Shown here: piece after piece, positions 1 to 7,482 of the stretch
Position numbering within the stretch: the first letter of the stretch is position 1
How the letters are laid out: every line of letters starts with the position of its first letter
Assembly: GCA_040882265.1 (NCBI GenBank)
Contig: JBBEBO010000132.1
Location: forward strand, 1 to 19,628
Origin: Brumimicrobium sp040882265
Lineage (GTDB): Bacteria > Bacteroidota > Bacteroidia > Flavobacteriales_D > Crocinitomicaceae
DNA: 19,628 bases
Direction of reading: 5' to 3'
The notes under the pieces: generated by a model
The model's input: the letters and a program-made list of their open reading frames with translations, nothing else
Database searches by the model: none
Told to the model about the DNA's origin: nothing
Position numbers and translations under genes: made by a program

Positions 1-55
1 TACTTTCTTCTTTCATTTTACACTTTTTTGTGTAAACCTATTTCAGGACAAGTCA
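1..55 (-). mobile_element. Possible end of an insertion sequence (IS3-like), cut by window edge
   Basis: Read on the minus strand, the segment starts TGACTTGTCCTGAAATAGG at position 55. A perfect 7-bp hairpin follows (TTTACAC 17-23, six T's, GTGTAAA 30-36), and directly after it comes an ATG (16-14) opening MKEES, which runs off the window. A TG-ending terminus followed by a short leader and a small charged ORF resembles the left end of IS3/IS150-type elements. This is pattern memory only: no transposase domain is visible because the window ends. It could instead be the start of an unrelated gene with a leader hairpin. Confidence 0.3.
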
Positions 56-81
56 TTTTTGGGTTGCGAGGCGTGAGTTCC

Positions 82-102
82 GATGCCACAAATGCACGCA
101 AT
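82..102 (+). repeat. Short dispersed repeat, copy 1
   Basis: GATGCCACAAATGCACGCAA and one more base. The same motif recurs in the same orientation at 3409-3428 as GATGCCACGAATGCACGAAT. The two copies lie on either side of the TonB receptor/TetR block. Motifs of the type GCCACGAATGCACGAAT are, from memory, common intergenic repeats in Flavobacteriia; the function is unknown. Confidence 0.5.
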
Positions 103-148
103 AAAGCATAAGACCCCTTTTTAGACCTCACAAAATTAATTTCTCTAC

Positions 149-2485
149 TTACTTAAACTCAAACCTGTAACTTAAATTAGGTATCAAAATCACATCTGTA
201 TTAGAATCAATTGAGTGGTTCCTAAAATTGTACTGGTAACCTAGATACTCTTTTGCCCCTGAAACATTAAGTATTTGAAGTGAAATAAGGTGTGATGTTT
301 TTTTAGCGTTAATCCTATAGGTAGTTGTAACACTTACTACATGTGCAGCAGGATTTTGAACACTGAATGCTTGAGTATAATCTTCTACAACTTCCTTATT
401 CTGCAATGATAGTTCTTCATTAATTGGATGTGTTCTCGAACCTCCTAAATAAGTGTATTTCACATTTGCAGTTAAGAGATTTTTCTTTTTAATCAGCCAT
501 TCTTTTCCAATTAAAAAATTACCAATAGCATTTCTATTGTAAGCAGTTGGTCTTTCTATACCGTTTCCATCAACATATTTTGAATCAAAAATAGACAGTG
601 TCACAAGATAGTAAAACCCTTTGTTCATGAATTGTTCTAATGTAAAGTCAATACCTATATTCTGTCCTGAGCCCTCATTGACAAGTTGCTGGTTAATAAA
701 AAACTCATTGGTTAGGTTGAGCATTGAAAAATAGTCATTTTGAATTACCGGAACATTAAAATGGTATTGGACATACGGCTCAATACGTAGGTGAGTATTT
801 GGACTGAACATCTTGTCATAACCTAAAACAAAATGATGTGATTTTGAAAGTCCTAGGCTTCTATTTAATTCCTCCGTTTCGTCTCCTACTGGCACATCAG
901 AAAGGTAATAACTTAATTTTTCAACTTGACTATGCAAGCCATAACCTAGACTAATTGTGTTTTTTTCATTTATAGCATAATTCATTCCTAACCTTGGCTC
1001 AATAGAGTAGCTTCCATTTAATGTGAAGTATAAAAAGTGAATACCCGGATTTATTTGAAACCTCCCCAACGAAAAGGCAGATTGACTAAAAACTTGAATA
1101 AGATTACTACTGCCTTTATCTTCAGCAAAAGTTGTCAATGGGCTGCCAAATACACCCGCCTGTTTTAAGTCGAATTGATAGTTTTGATTTGTTAAAATAA
1201 ACCCTGTGCGGTTAGTGTGTTTTGATCCGAATTTATAATTGAGCGTAGAGGCAAGACGATAATCCAATGCATGATAGTCAATATCTTTTTGTGGAAAATC
1301 AGAAGTGAAAGTTGAATCCAGGCGACTTAGGTTAAAATCAAGACTATTATATGAAACAGTTGCAGTAGTTTTTAAATAACCTTTTTTGGCTATCATAATT
1401 TTATGGCTAAGACCTCCCACTCCTGTTGAAATTTTAGCACTTTCAGTAGTGATGTCATCATAATACTGCCATTTAGTTTCGGCCTCCAATGTATCGGTGT
1501 CTGGTTTAGAATTTACAGCATCTATCAACCCAAGCCCCCAAACGGAAAAAGTACCGGCTTTTTTTGTCGGGAAGTTTAATTTAAAGGAAAGGTCTTGATA
1601 ATCTAATCCCAAACCAAGTAAACTCAATGTGGAATAACGGTAATTGAACAAATATGAAGCATTTGATTTTTTTGTAAAGGGTCCTTCAGACGCAACATCT
1701 AAACCTAAAAAACCAACTTGTAAAGAATGATGGTGTTTTGTAGGGTTTCCTTTGCGTATAGAGAGGTCAAAAACACTTGACAATGCATTACCATATTCTG
1801 CAGGAAAAGCCCCAGTAAAAAAATCAGAATTTCCCATCGTTTTGATACTAAGTGCAGTTATACCGCCTCCACCAAAACCATTTATTTCACCAAAATGGTT
1901 TGGATTTGGAACTGGAACACCTTCTATTTGCCAAAGTGTACTTTTGGGAGAGTTACCTCTTACAGATAACCCATTTCCATCACCAGTTCCACTTGTAACC
2001 CCTGCAAAAGATGTAACTAATCGGGCAGGGTCGTCAAATCCTCCGGCAAAACGGTTAGCTTCTTCCATGTTAAGTTGTTTAGCACTAACAGTAGCCATTT
2101 TATTTAAAGGCTTTTCCTTTTCCTGTCTCGCTCTTACCACCACTTCATCAAAAGAAGTCAGACTTTCCTTCATTTTAATTCTGAGAGAAGAGTTGTTACC
2201 GCTAGTCACCAATACATCACTTAACAAGGTTGTCTCATACCCAACAAAGGAAGCGTTAATTTTATACCTACCTACAGGAATGTTTTCCAAAACAAACTTG
2301 CCGTTTTCATCTGTTATAGTTCCCTTATTTAATGAACTATCTAAAATTTTTATTTTAACAAAGGGTAAAGCAGATTCTGAGTTTAGGTCAACCACTTCCC
2401 CTCGAATATCACCGGTGATGTTTTGAGTAAAAGAAACAGTTGTAAAGCATATAAACAGAAGCAAAGAACAATATATCTTAATCAT
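149..2485 (-). CDS. TonB-dependent receptor with carboxypeptidase-regulatory-like domain
   Basis: Outer-membrane receptor of 778 aa that would import a substrate using TonB energy. It has a signal peptide (MIKIYCSLLLFICFTTVSFTQ), then a carboxypeptidase-regulatory-like beta-sandwich at about 25-110 (key stretch TDENGKFVLENIPVGRYKI). A plug domain follows at about 130-245 (DDPARLVTSFAGV, LSVRGNSPKS, FPAEYGNALSSVFD). A long beta-barrel runs to an aromatic end (SYRFEFK). The ORF could open at a TTG at 2491, but the ATG at 2485 starts a normal signal peptide and is preferred. No SusD partner is adjacent, so polysaccharide uptake is not indicated. The gene follows a TetR regulator by 67 nt and has its own promoter with a palindromic candidate operator (2505-2535). 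The substrate cannot be told from the sequence. Confidence 0.92.
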   Translation of the reverse strand: MIKIYCSLLLFICFTTVSFTQNITGDIRGEVVDLNSESALPFVKIKILDSSLNKGTITDENGKFVLENIPVGRYKINASFVGYETTLLSDVLVTSGNNSSLRIKMKESLTSFDEVVVRARQEKEKPLNKMATVSAKQLNMEEANRFAGGFDDPARLVTSFAGVTSGTGDGNGLSVRGNSPKSTLWQIEGVPVPNPNHFGEINGFGGGGITALSIKTMGNSDFFTGAFPAEYGNALSSVFDLSIRKGNPTKHHHSLQVGFLGLDVASEGPFTKKSNASYLFNYRYSTLSLLGLGLDYQDLSFKLNFPTKKAGTFSVWGLGLIDAVNSKPDTDTLEAETKWQYYDDITTESAKISTGVGGLSHKIMIAKKGYLKTTATVSYNSLDFNLSRLDSTFTSDFPQKDIDYHALDYRLASTLNYKFGSKHTNRTGFILTNQNYQFDLKQAGVFGSPLTTFAEDKGSSNLIQVFSQSAFSLGRFQINPGIHFLYFTLNGSYSIEPRLGMNYAINEKNTISLGYGLHSQVEKLSYYLSDVPVGDETEELNRSLGLSKSHHFVLGYDKMFSPNTHLRIEPYVQYHFNVPVIQNDYFSMLNLTNEFFINQQLVNEGSGQNIGIDFTLEQFMNKGFYYLVTLSIFDSKYVDGNGIERPTAYNRNAIGNFLIGKEWLIKKKNLLTANVKYTYLGGSRTHPINEELSLQNKEVVEDYTQAFSVQNPAAHVVSVTTTYRINAKKTSHLISLQILNVSGAKEYLGYQYNFRNHSIDSNTDVILIPNLSYRFEFK

Positions 2486-2504
2486 AATCAATTAGTTTTG
2501 ACCT

Positions 2505-2535
2505 CAAATATAACACCTGTTATATTATAAACAAA
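2505..2535 (-). promoter_or_regulatory. Promoter of the TonB receptor gene
   Basis: On the minus strand there is TTTG at 2535-2532, a 19-nt spacer, then TATATTTG at 2512-2505. This is an exact match to the Bacteroidota TTTG / TAnnTTTG promoter with ideal spacing. The receptor ATG is at 2485, giving a leader of about 15 nt. Confidence 0.7.
2507..2526. promoter_or_regulatory. Palindromic operator candidate for the adjacent TetR regulator
   Basis: AATATAACA-CC-TGTTATATT: perfect 9-bp arms around a 2-nt centre. It overlaps the spacer and the -7 element of the receptor promoter, so a bound protein would block RNA polymerase. The TetR gene ends only 27 bp away, which makes it the obvious ligand. 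The assignment is inference. Confidence 0.6.
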
Positions 2536-2552
2536 CTAAATTGTTGATTTTT

Positions 2553-3122
2553 TTATACTACACCTTCTTTTTTAAATGTATGTGAGATGATGGCTGTCCC
2601 AGTTTCTAACACCATCTCTTTTATATCCTCATCCAATATATCTTTTGCCACACCTTTGATAATAAGAAAAGCATATCCGTAGCAGAATGTCCACATTGTT
2701 TCGAGCAAAGTATCCTTTCCTTTTTCACTCATTTTTACAAAACGAACATCTGCACTCATAATCTTTCGCAATTTTTTAAGAAATTTGTCTACAAACTTCT
2801 TGTTCATTTCTAAATCGTTAAAATAGGCATCAAAAAGGTTAGGGTTTTCTTTCGCAAATAGTGTAAACCCAAATCCCATATTACGGAAAGGAAACTCTGT
2901 GTAGGGATAATTGATTTGGTTTATTAGTCGCCCTTCTATTTCTAAAAGAGTTTTATGATATAGTTCATTACTGTCTTTAAAATAGCTGTAAATTGGTTGA
3001 GTAGAAGAATTAAGGTGATTGGCAACATTTCTAACAGAAAAACTGTCTTTATTATATTTAGCTATTAGATCAACGCTTGCGTCAATTATTCCTTTTTCGG
3101 AGTGATCTTTTTTTCTTGCCAT
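2553..3122 (-). CDS. TetR/AcrR-family transcriptional regulator
   Basis: Regulator of 189 aa, the normal size for the family. The N-terminal DNA-binding part (about 8-55) has the TetR helix-turn-helix pattern: FSVRNVANHLNSSTQPIYSYFKDSNELY, here split as FSVRNVANHL and NSSTQPIYSYFKDSNELY. The rest is an all-helical ligand and dimer domain whose ligand cannot be inferred. It lies upstream of and in line with the TonB receptor, whose promoter carries a 20-bp palindrome, so it probably represses that receptor in response to a small molecule. The ATG at 3122 is the natural start because MARKKDHSEKG leads straight into helix 1. Confidence 0.88.
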   Translation of the reverse strand: MARKKDHSEKGIIDASVDLIAKYNKDSFSVRNVANHLNSSTQPIYSYFKDSNELYHKTLLEIEGRLINQINYPYTEFPFRNMGFGFTLFAKENPNLFDAYFNDLEMNKKFVDKFLKKLRKIMSADVRFVKMSEKGKDTLLETMWTFCYGYAFLIIKGVAKDILDEDIKEMVLETGTAIISHTFKKEGVV

Positions 3123-3473
3123 TATAAATTTGCTTGGTTTATTTTAGAGTTAGCCTCAATGTGTTCAAAAATTAGCAGAAGAGCCGATTTCAATTAAACA
3201 CGTATGATTCAAATTTACAATTAATTTCCAAAACGCTCTGTCATCTTACGTTGCTAAAGGAAGTTTTTATAGCCCAAATTGTCTTAAATGATGGTCAGTC
3301 TGCTTGTATACTAGTACCCCAATTTGCTCTTTTGTCATTTTACTAAAGAAATCGTGGATAAATTTAGAATTGAAAGTAATATTTTTCTTTTGTTTGTTTT
3401 ACTTATGGGATGCCACGAATGCACGAATTTTTTTGGGGGCTGCTACCTTTGTTCCATTATATTTTGCGGGAAG
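3123..3473. other. Gene-free stretch between TetR and arsC
   Basis: 351 bp without a convincing gene. It should contain the TetR promoter (no clear TAnnTTTG was found) and the 3' end of the ars transcript. It also holds the second copy of the GATGCCAC repeat (3409-3428). A tiny minus-strand reading frame at 3338-3267 (MTKEQIGVLVYKQTDHHLRQ, then FGL and stop) is protein-like but short. Upstream, its frame stays open for only about 20 more codons. It may be the tail of a decayed gene. Confidence 0.5.
3409..3428 (+). repeat. Short dispersed repeat, copy 2
   Basis: GATGCCACGAATGCACGAAT, followed by a run of T's. It matches 82-102 apart from one substitution and one inserted base, in the same orientation. 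It lies just downstream of arsC. Confidence 0.5.
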
Positions 3474-4115
3474 CTATTTTTGTGAAGAAAATTGATAAAA
3501 GACATACAGCGTTTCTAACGCAATTTGTCTACAACGTTCATCGTATTTTTCTGCTTCTTGTGGAGTACCGTCAAATTTCTTTGGATCTTCATAAGTTGTT
3601 GCAATTCTTTTTTCTGCGCCAGGTAAAAAAGGACAGTTTGCCTCAGCATCTCCACAGGTCATAATTGCGGCAAAATTTTGTTTGGGGAGTGTTTTGTGGT
3701 CGAGTGTTTTGGAGAAGCAAGTTGTTGATTGGTTTTCTCCGAAGTTGACATTGTATTTTGGATTTTGTTCTTCTTTGGGTTTATCTATTTTGAAACCAAC
3801 TCTAGTTAGTGCTGCTATTGCATTGGGGTGAAAAGCGGTTTGTTCGGTTCCTGCGGAATAGGAGTTTACGTTTTGGATGTTGTAGAAGTCAGCAGCTACA
3901 GTCGCCCAGACTTGTCCGAAGTGACTTCTTCTTGAGTTGTGTGTGCAAACGTAAACTAAGTTGATTTCTTCCTCCTTCTTTTTAGAGCTGATATAATCCA
4001 CAATTTGATCCAAAAGAGCCTTACGATCTGAAGAAATTTCAGAAAAATCAGAAGATAATTCTTTGCAGTATTTTTTTATCTTATTAAAAATTCGAGACTG
4101 AGTGTTTTGAATCAT
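3474..4115 (-). CDS. arsC: Arsenate reductase, low-molecular-weight phosphatase type
   Basis: Reduces arsenate to arsenite, which the neighbouring Acr3 exports. Length is 213 aa. An N-terminal helical extension of about 50 residues precedes the phosphatase-like fold. The CX5R loop is CTHNSRR (C57, R63). The redox pair is CGDAEANC (C154 and C161, seven apart as Cys82/Cys89 are in the S. aureus enzyme), and the acid loop is EDP (D177). These three elements together point to the thioredoxin-coupled class. It is the last gene of the ars operon, 86 nt after acr3. The symbol is functional; the N-terminal extension is longer than in the Staphylococcus enzyme, and such forms are usual in Bacteroidota as far as I recall. 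Confidence 0.88.
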   Translation of the reverse strand: MIQNTQSRIFNKIKKYCKELSSDFSEISSDRKALLDQIVDYISSKKKEEEINLVYVCTHNSRRSHFGQVWATVAADFYNIQNVNSYSAGTEQTAFHPNAIAALTRVGFKIDKPKEEQNPKYNVNFGENQSTTCFSKTLDHKTLPKQNFAAIMTCGDAEANCPFLPGAEKRIATTYEDPKKFDGTPQEAEKYDERCRQIALETLYVFYQFSSQK

Positions 4116-4201
4116 AGAACTAATTTTATTATTTAAATTTGACTACTAAGCTAAGTCGAAAAACGTTATCTCAACACACAGCTCAAGAAGAAGTAACTAT
4201 C

Positions 4202-5239
4202 TCAATATCGCCATTTGTTAGCCAATGCCACCAAAGACAACATTATGGGAACTTCAATTAAAACCCCAACAACGGTAGCCATTGCTGCTCCAGAGTTTAA
4301 TCCAAACAGCATGATTGCTACAGCAACTGCGAGCTCGAAAAAATTGCTTGCGCCAATCATCGCAGCAGGCGCACAGATATTATGCTTTAGTTTTAAGTAT
4401 CTTCCTATGAACCAAGCAACAAAGAAAATAAAATACGTTTGTATCGTTAACGGAATAGCAATTAGTAATATATGTACTGGCTGTTCAACAATTTTATCTC
4501 CCTGAAAAGCAAAAAGTAAAATTAAGGTGGTTAGTAATGCTATGATCGACACTGGTTTAAGCATAGCTAAAAACTTCTTTTCAAACCATTTGATTCCTTT
4601 TTTCTTTATTATCAATCGATTTGTGACATATCCAGCAACTAATGGTATTACTACAAACACAATCACCGAAGTAGCCAGAGCCTTATATGGAATTCCAAGT
4701 TCCTGATTTGCATTGACTACCTCGATTCCAAAAAAATGAAATAAAACACCAACGATTGGAATAAAAGCAAATAAGAGAATCAGATCATTCACCGAAACTT
4801 GTACAAGTGTATAGTTTGCATCCCCTTTTGTGAGGTAGGACCAAACAAAAACCATTGCTGTACAGGGAGCAGCCCCCAAAAGAATTGCACCCGCCAGATA
4901 CTGCTCGGCATTTTCTGGTGAGATAAGTGATTCATAAAAGTAATAGAAAAAAATCCACGCAAAAAATGCCATGGAAAACGGTTTTATCAGCCAATTTACT
5001 ACAACCGTTAACCCCAGTCCTTTCATGTTTTTTGAAAAGTTCTTGATTGAGCTAAAATCAATTTGAACCATAATTGGAAAAATCATCAACCAAACCAAAA
5101 TAGCCACTGGTATGTTCACTGTAGAAATATTCCAGTCACTTAAAACTGTGATGCTATCGCCTGCTAAATAACCGAGAGCTATTCCCGCCACGATACACAA
5201 CAGAACCCAAACAGTTAGATACTTTTCAAAAGTGTTCAT
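4202..5239 (-). CDS. acr3: Acr3-family arsenite efflux transporter
   Basis: Inner-membrane arsenite exporter of 345 aa, typical length for Acr3, with about ten hydrophobic segments. The family signature is visible as GAAPCTAMVFVWSYLTKGD; its cysteine (C126) is the conserved residue needed for arsenite transport. A conserved glutamate lies in the last helix (VLIEVPIML, E329). The gene sits between the DUF6428 gene (57 nt upstream) and arsC (86 nt downstream), completing the path arsenate > arsenite > export. Some annotations call this arsB, but it belongs to the Acr3/BASS superfamily and not to the ArsB family. Confidence 0.93.
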   Translation of the reverse strand: MNTFEKYLTVWVLLCIVAGIALGYLAGDSITVLSDWNISTVNIPVAILVWLMIFPIMVQIDFSSIKNFSKNMKGLGLTVVVNWLIKPFSMAFFAWIFFYYFYESLISPENAEQYLAGAILLGAAPCTAMVFVWSYLTKGDANYTLVQVSVNDLILLFAFIPIVGVLFHFFGIEVVNANQELGIPYKALATSVIVFVVIPLVAGYVTNRLIIKKKGIKWFEKKFLAMLKPVSIIALLTTLILLFAFQGDKIVEQPVHILLIAIPLTIQTYFIFFVAWFIGRYLKLKHNICAPAAMIGASNFFELAVAVAIMLFGLNSGAAMATVVGVLIEVPIMLSLVALANKWRY

Positions 5240-5296
5240 TTCAAAATAATTTTATTCTCCGTATTTTAATAGCAATTATTGTAGTTCCTTTACAAA

Positions 5297-5770
5297 TCAG
5301 CAACATCCACCACCTGGTGTGCATGCGTTATTATCACTTTCTCCAATCGAGGAAAGCGAAACTTTTTGTTTCTCTTCTGGTATTCCACATTTATCCATTG
5401 CAAGACAAGCTGTCTGTTTCGGAACTAATTCAAAGTGAGTTCCATTAAAAGCAAGGTCAAACTTTCCAATCGTTTCCATTTGATATTCAACCTCTACTTC
5501 AGAATTACCAAGCCCTAATTTTTCTTCAGACAACTCAATGATATTTTTCAATTTTTGCGGTGCAAGTCTGTGGTCAAAATCACCTGCTTCCCAAAGTTGA
5601 AAATTCACTACTTTTTCGAGTCGTTCTGTTCCGCCACAATCGATAAAATGACGTGTAATTGCTCCAACTTCAGTTACGTGAAAATGAACTGGTACAAGTT
5701 CTCCATTGGGAAGTTTAAATTTAACCTCATCCAAATTTTCCAATGCTTTTTTTACTTCTGATAATTTCAT
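5297..5770 (-). CDS. DUF6428-family protein of ars operon
   Basis: Soluble 157-aa protein of unknown function. It matches, by recognition of MKLSEVKKALENLDEVKFKL and HFHVTEVGAITRHFIDCGG, the DUF6428 family found in Bacteroidota arsenic operons. Cysteines are concentrated towards the end (ACLAMDKCG and the tail CTPGGGCC), which could bind As(III) or another thiophilic metal. It lies 28 nt after arsR and is surely cotranscribed. A role in arsenite sensing or delivery to Acr3 is plausible but not shown by the sequence. Confidence 0.8.
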   Translation of the reverse strand: MKLSEVKKALENLDEVKFKLPNGELVPVHFHVTEVGAITRHFIDCGGTERLEKVVNFQLWEAGDFDHRLAPQKLKNIIELSEEKLGLGNSEVEVEYQMETIGKFDLAFNGTHFELVPKQTACLAMDKCGIPEEKQKVSLSSIGESDNNACTPGGGCC

Positions 5771-5798
5771 TTTTTTACTTTTTATTTATTATTAATAA

Positions 5799-6134
5799 CT
5801 AACAACAACCTTCCCCGCCACAACAGATATGTTGGTCAAAAACGGCATTAAATGTGTTTTTAATCTTCAACCAAACTTCAGGATTAATACAGTAATTCAT
5901 AGAGGTTCCTTCAATGGTTCCCCGAATAATCCCTGCATTTTTAAGTTCTCTCAAATGCTGACTAATTGTTGCTTGCGCTAACCCTAATTCATTTACCAAC
6001 GTTGAGTTCACACAAGCATTTTTCTGTAGCAAATACTCCAAAATCGCAATTCTAGCAGGATGTGAAAAGCATTTAGCAAACGATGCTATTTCATTTTGCT
6101 CCGCAGTAAAAAGAGCTGTTTTTGTTAATCCCAT
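5799..6134 (-). CDS. arsR: ArsR-family arsenite-responsive repressor
   Basis: Winged-helix repressor of 111 aa heading the ars operon. The recognition region reads LVNELGLAQATISQHLRELK, followed by the wing GIIRGTIEGTSMNYCIN. The classical ELCVCDL metal site of E. coli ArsR is missing; the candidate As(III) ligands are the C-terminal cysteines HICCGGEGCC and possibly C41 (the Cys of NACVN, counted from the ATG). The frame could open at a TTG at 6146, but the ATG at 6134 (MGLTKTALFT) is preferred because it leaves a 16-bp palindrome 15 nt upstream free to act as operator. Confidence 0.87.
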   Translation of the reverse strand: MGLTKTALFTAEQNEIASFAKCFSHPARIAILEYLLQKNACVNSTLVNELGLAQATISQHLRELKNAGIIRGTIEGTSMNYCINPEVWLKIKNTFNAVFDQHICCGGEGCC

Positions 6135-6149
6135 AATCTTAATCAATTA

Positions 6150-6165
6150 TAATATTGCAATATTA
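6150..6165. promoter_or_regulatory. ArsR operator candidate
   Basis: TAATATTGCAATATTA, a perfect 16-bp palindrome directly upstream of arsR. Its minus-strand half includes TAATATTG, which fits the TAnnTTTG -7 element at seven of eight positions, so the operator may overlay the promoter. ATTGCAAT-type palindromes are typical ArsR sites; binding here is inferred. Confidence 0.65.
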
Positions 6166-6232
6166 CGATTAATAATTTAAATAAGTGGGTGTTTAATGGT
6201 AAAATGTATGATTGTTATTGATGGGGTGTCAA

Positions 6233-6282
6233 TAACGGTCTAGTATAAGCGGTCTTTTTAATGCCACTTAAACATTGTTAGC
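6233..6282 (-). repeat. attC-like site A
   Basis: Lies 6 bp after the stop of the 349-aa gene. On the minus strand it opens GCTAACAATG and closes CCGTTA. Inner arms are ATAAGCGG (6245-6252) and CCACTTAA (6264-6271), with one mismatch. At 50 bp it is the shortest and weakest of the six sites, and it marks the left boundary of the array next to the ars operon. Confidence 0.45.
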
Positions 6283-6287
6283 AGCTT

Positions 6288-7337
6288 TTAATTTACTAAT
6301 ATTTCTTTTGAGACAGATTTACTTTCATCTAAGAAATAATCGTTATCCCATTGATATGAATCCCAAGTGTCAATTATGATTGATTTAACTTCTCCGTTAT
6401 CGTAGTTGTATCGCCAAATTCTTTTGTCTATAATTTTGTATTCCCAATTGGTTGCATACTCTGTTTTGATAACTCGATCTACTTTGTTCGTATTACCAAT
6501 GTATTTGATTTCAACTATACAACTTGCATGTTTTTCATCTTCAGGAAAATCAACAATTCGCACTGCTCTATTTTCATTGTCATATTCAATGGTAACCTTG
6601 TTTGCTATGTTTGCCATAGACAGATGAATATACTCTGTAATTAGACTGTCTTTATAAATTACCCCCATAAATTTATAGATATGATACTTTAAAAGGTTGC
6701 CCGAACCATTGATTATTTCTCGATTCAAAGAGTCATAAATTTCAGCATTTGATAACTTTTCTTTTTCCAGATAACTCATGAGAAAATATTTAAGGTTTCC
6801 ATCTTTGTCTCGTTCATATTTTATTCCTCCTGTTGTTTTTTTTAATCCAAATGCATCAAATTTGTACTTGATTAGCTTTCTGCTCCATTTAATCTCAATC
6901 GAATCTTCATCAACACCTGATGCCAAGGGGTAAAGTAAAGTTGATTTAAGTCTACCGTCTTTACTGTATTTTGCATCTATGCGATATTCTTTTGAACTTA
7001 ATGGACCCAGATGCCTTTTTACTCTATTCAATCGCACAGCGTAAGTGATTTTTCTCTTATTAGAGTCGACTATTTTATAGTCATTTCCCCAGTTCAATGG
7101 CGGGAAGACTTTAAACCCTCGATTATAATCATTAGATACATAATGGAATGTGTACTTATTGAATCGAGTTGTATCTCGAAGTGGGGCTTCAAATTTAGAT
7201 GGATGTTTCAGTAAATAGTGATTTGGCTCATCTATGGTGATATCGACTTTACCTTCATTTGAGACATCCACACACAATTGTCCATAAGCACTTACCGTAA
7301 TGAGTAGAAAAAATAATATGTGAGAGATGTTTTTCAT
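6288..7337 (-). CDS. Secreted protein of unknown function (cassette gene)
   Basis: Protein of 349 aa with a clear signal peptide (MKNISHILFFLLITVSAYGQ) and therefore exported. The mature part is hydrophilic, rich in Lys, Asp, Asn and Tyr, with no membrane segment. Short stretches such as YDNENRAVRIV and YSKDGRLKSTLLY recall the YD-type strands of RHS-like or MORN-like extended beta proteins, but no full repeat is present. The ATG lies 9 nt from site B and the stop is 6 nt before site A, so the gene fills its unit completely and has no promoter of its own. I do not recognise the family. Confidence 0.75.
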   Translation of the reverse strand: MKNISHILFFLLITVSAYGQLCVDVSNEGKVDITIDEPNHYLLKHPSKFEAPLRDTTRFNKYTFHYVSNDYNRGFKVFPPLNWGNDYKIVDSNKRKITYAVRLNRVKRHLGPLSSKEYRIDAKYSKDGRLKSTLLYPLASGVDEDSIEIKWSRKLIKYKFDAFGLKKTTGGIKYERDKDGNLKYFLMSYLEKEKLSNAEIYDSLNREIINGSGNLLKYHIYKFMGVIYKDSLITEYIHLSMANIANKVTIEYDNENRAVRIVDFPEDEKHASCIVEIKYIGNTNKVDRVIKTEYATNWEYKIIDKRIWRYNYDNGEVKSIIIDTWDSYQWDNDYFLDESKSVSKEILVN

Positions 7338-7345
7338 AGATTACT

Positions 7346-7473
7346 GCTAACGTGTCGCAGGTACAAGAAGTTGGTGATTTTTAACACAAATGTTGATATG
7401 GAGAACCAAACTTTGATAAACCACAAAAGTGCCTGCGGAGAAATGAACCGCCAATTTCTTGTAGGTGCTGCAG
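7346..7473 (-). repeat. attC-like site B
   Basis: Follows the GNAT gene. The arms 7362-7376 (TACAAGAAGTTGGTG) and 7449-7463 (CGCCAATTTCTTGTA) pair over 15 positions with two G-T wobbles and no mismatch. The gene-start side keeps the core GCTAACG (minus strand CGTTAGC). On the other side the expected GTTA is replaced by GCAG, the only site lacking it. The loop shares ATAAACCAC and GAACCGCC with site F. Confidence 0.6.
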
Positions 7474-7482
7474 AAGTTTTTA

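Noticed and set aside
1752..2426. Plus-strand open frame of 224 codons opposite the TonB receptor
   Set aside because: It lies wholly antisense to the carboxypeptidase-like and plug domains, is rich in Pro and Leu as shadow frames are, and has no recognisable domain or promoter.
3304..3664. Two plus-strand frames crossing the end of arsC
   Set aside because: They are antisense to the arsC C-terminus and to the repeat; translations are Phe-rich and not protein-like.
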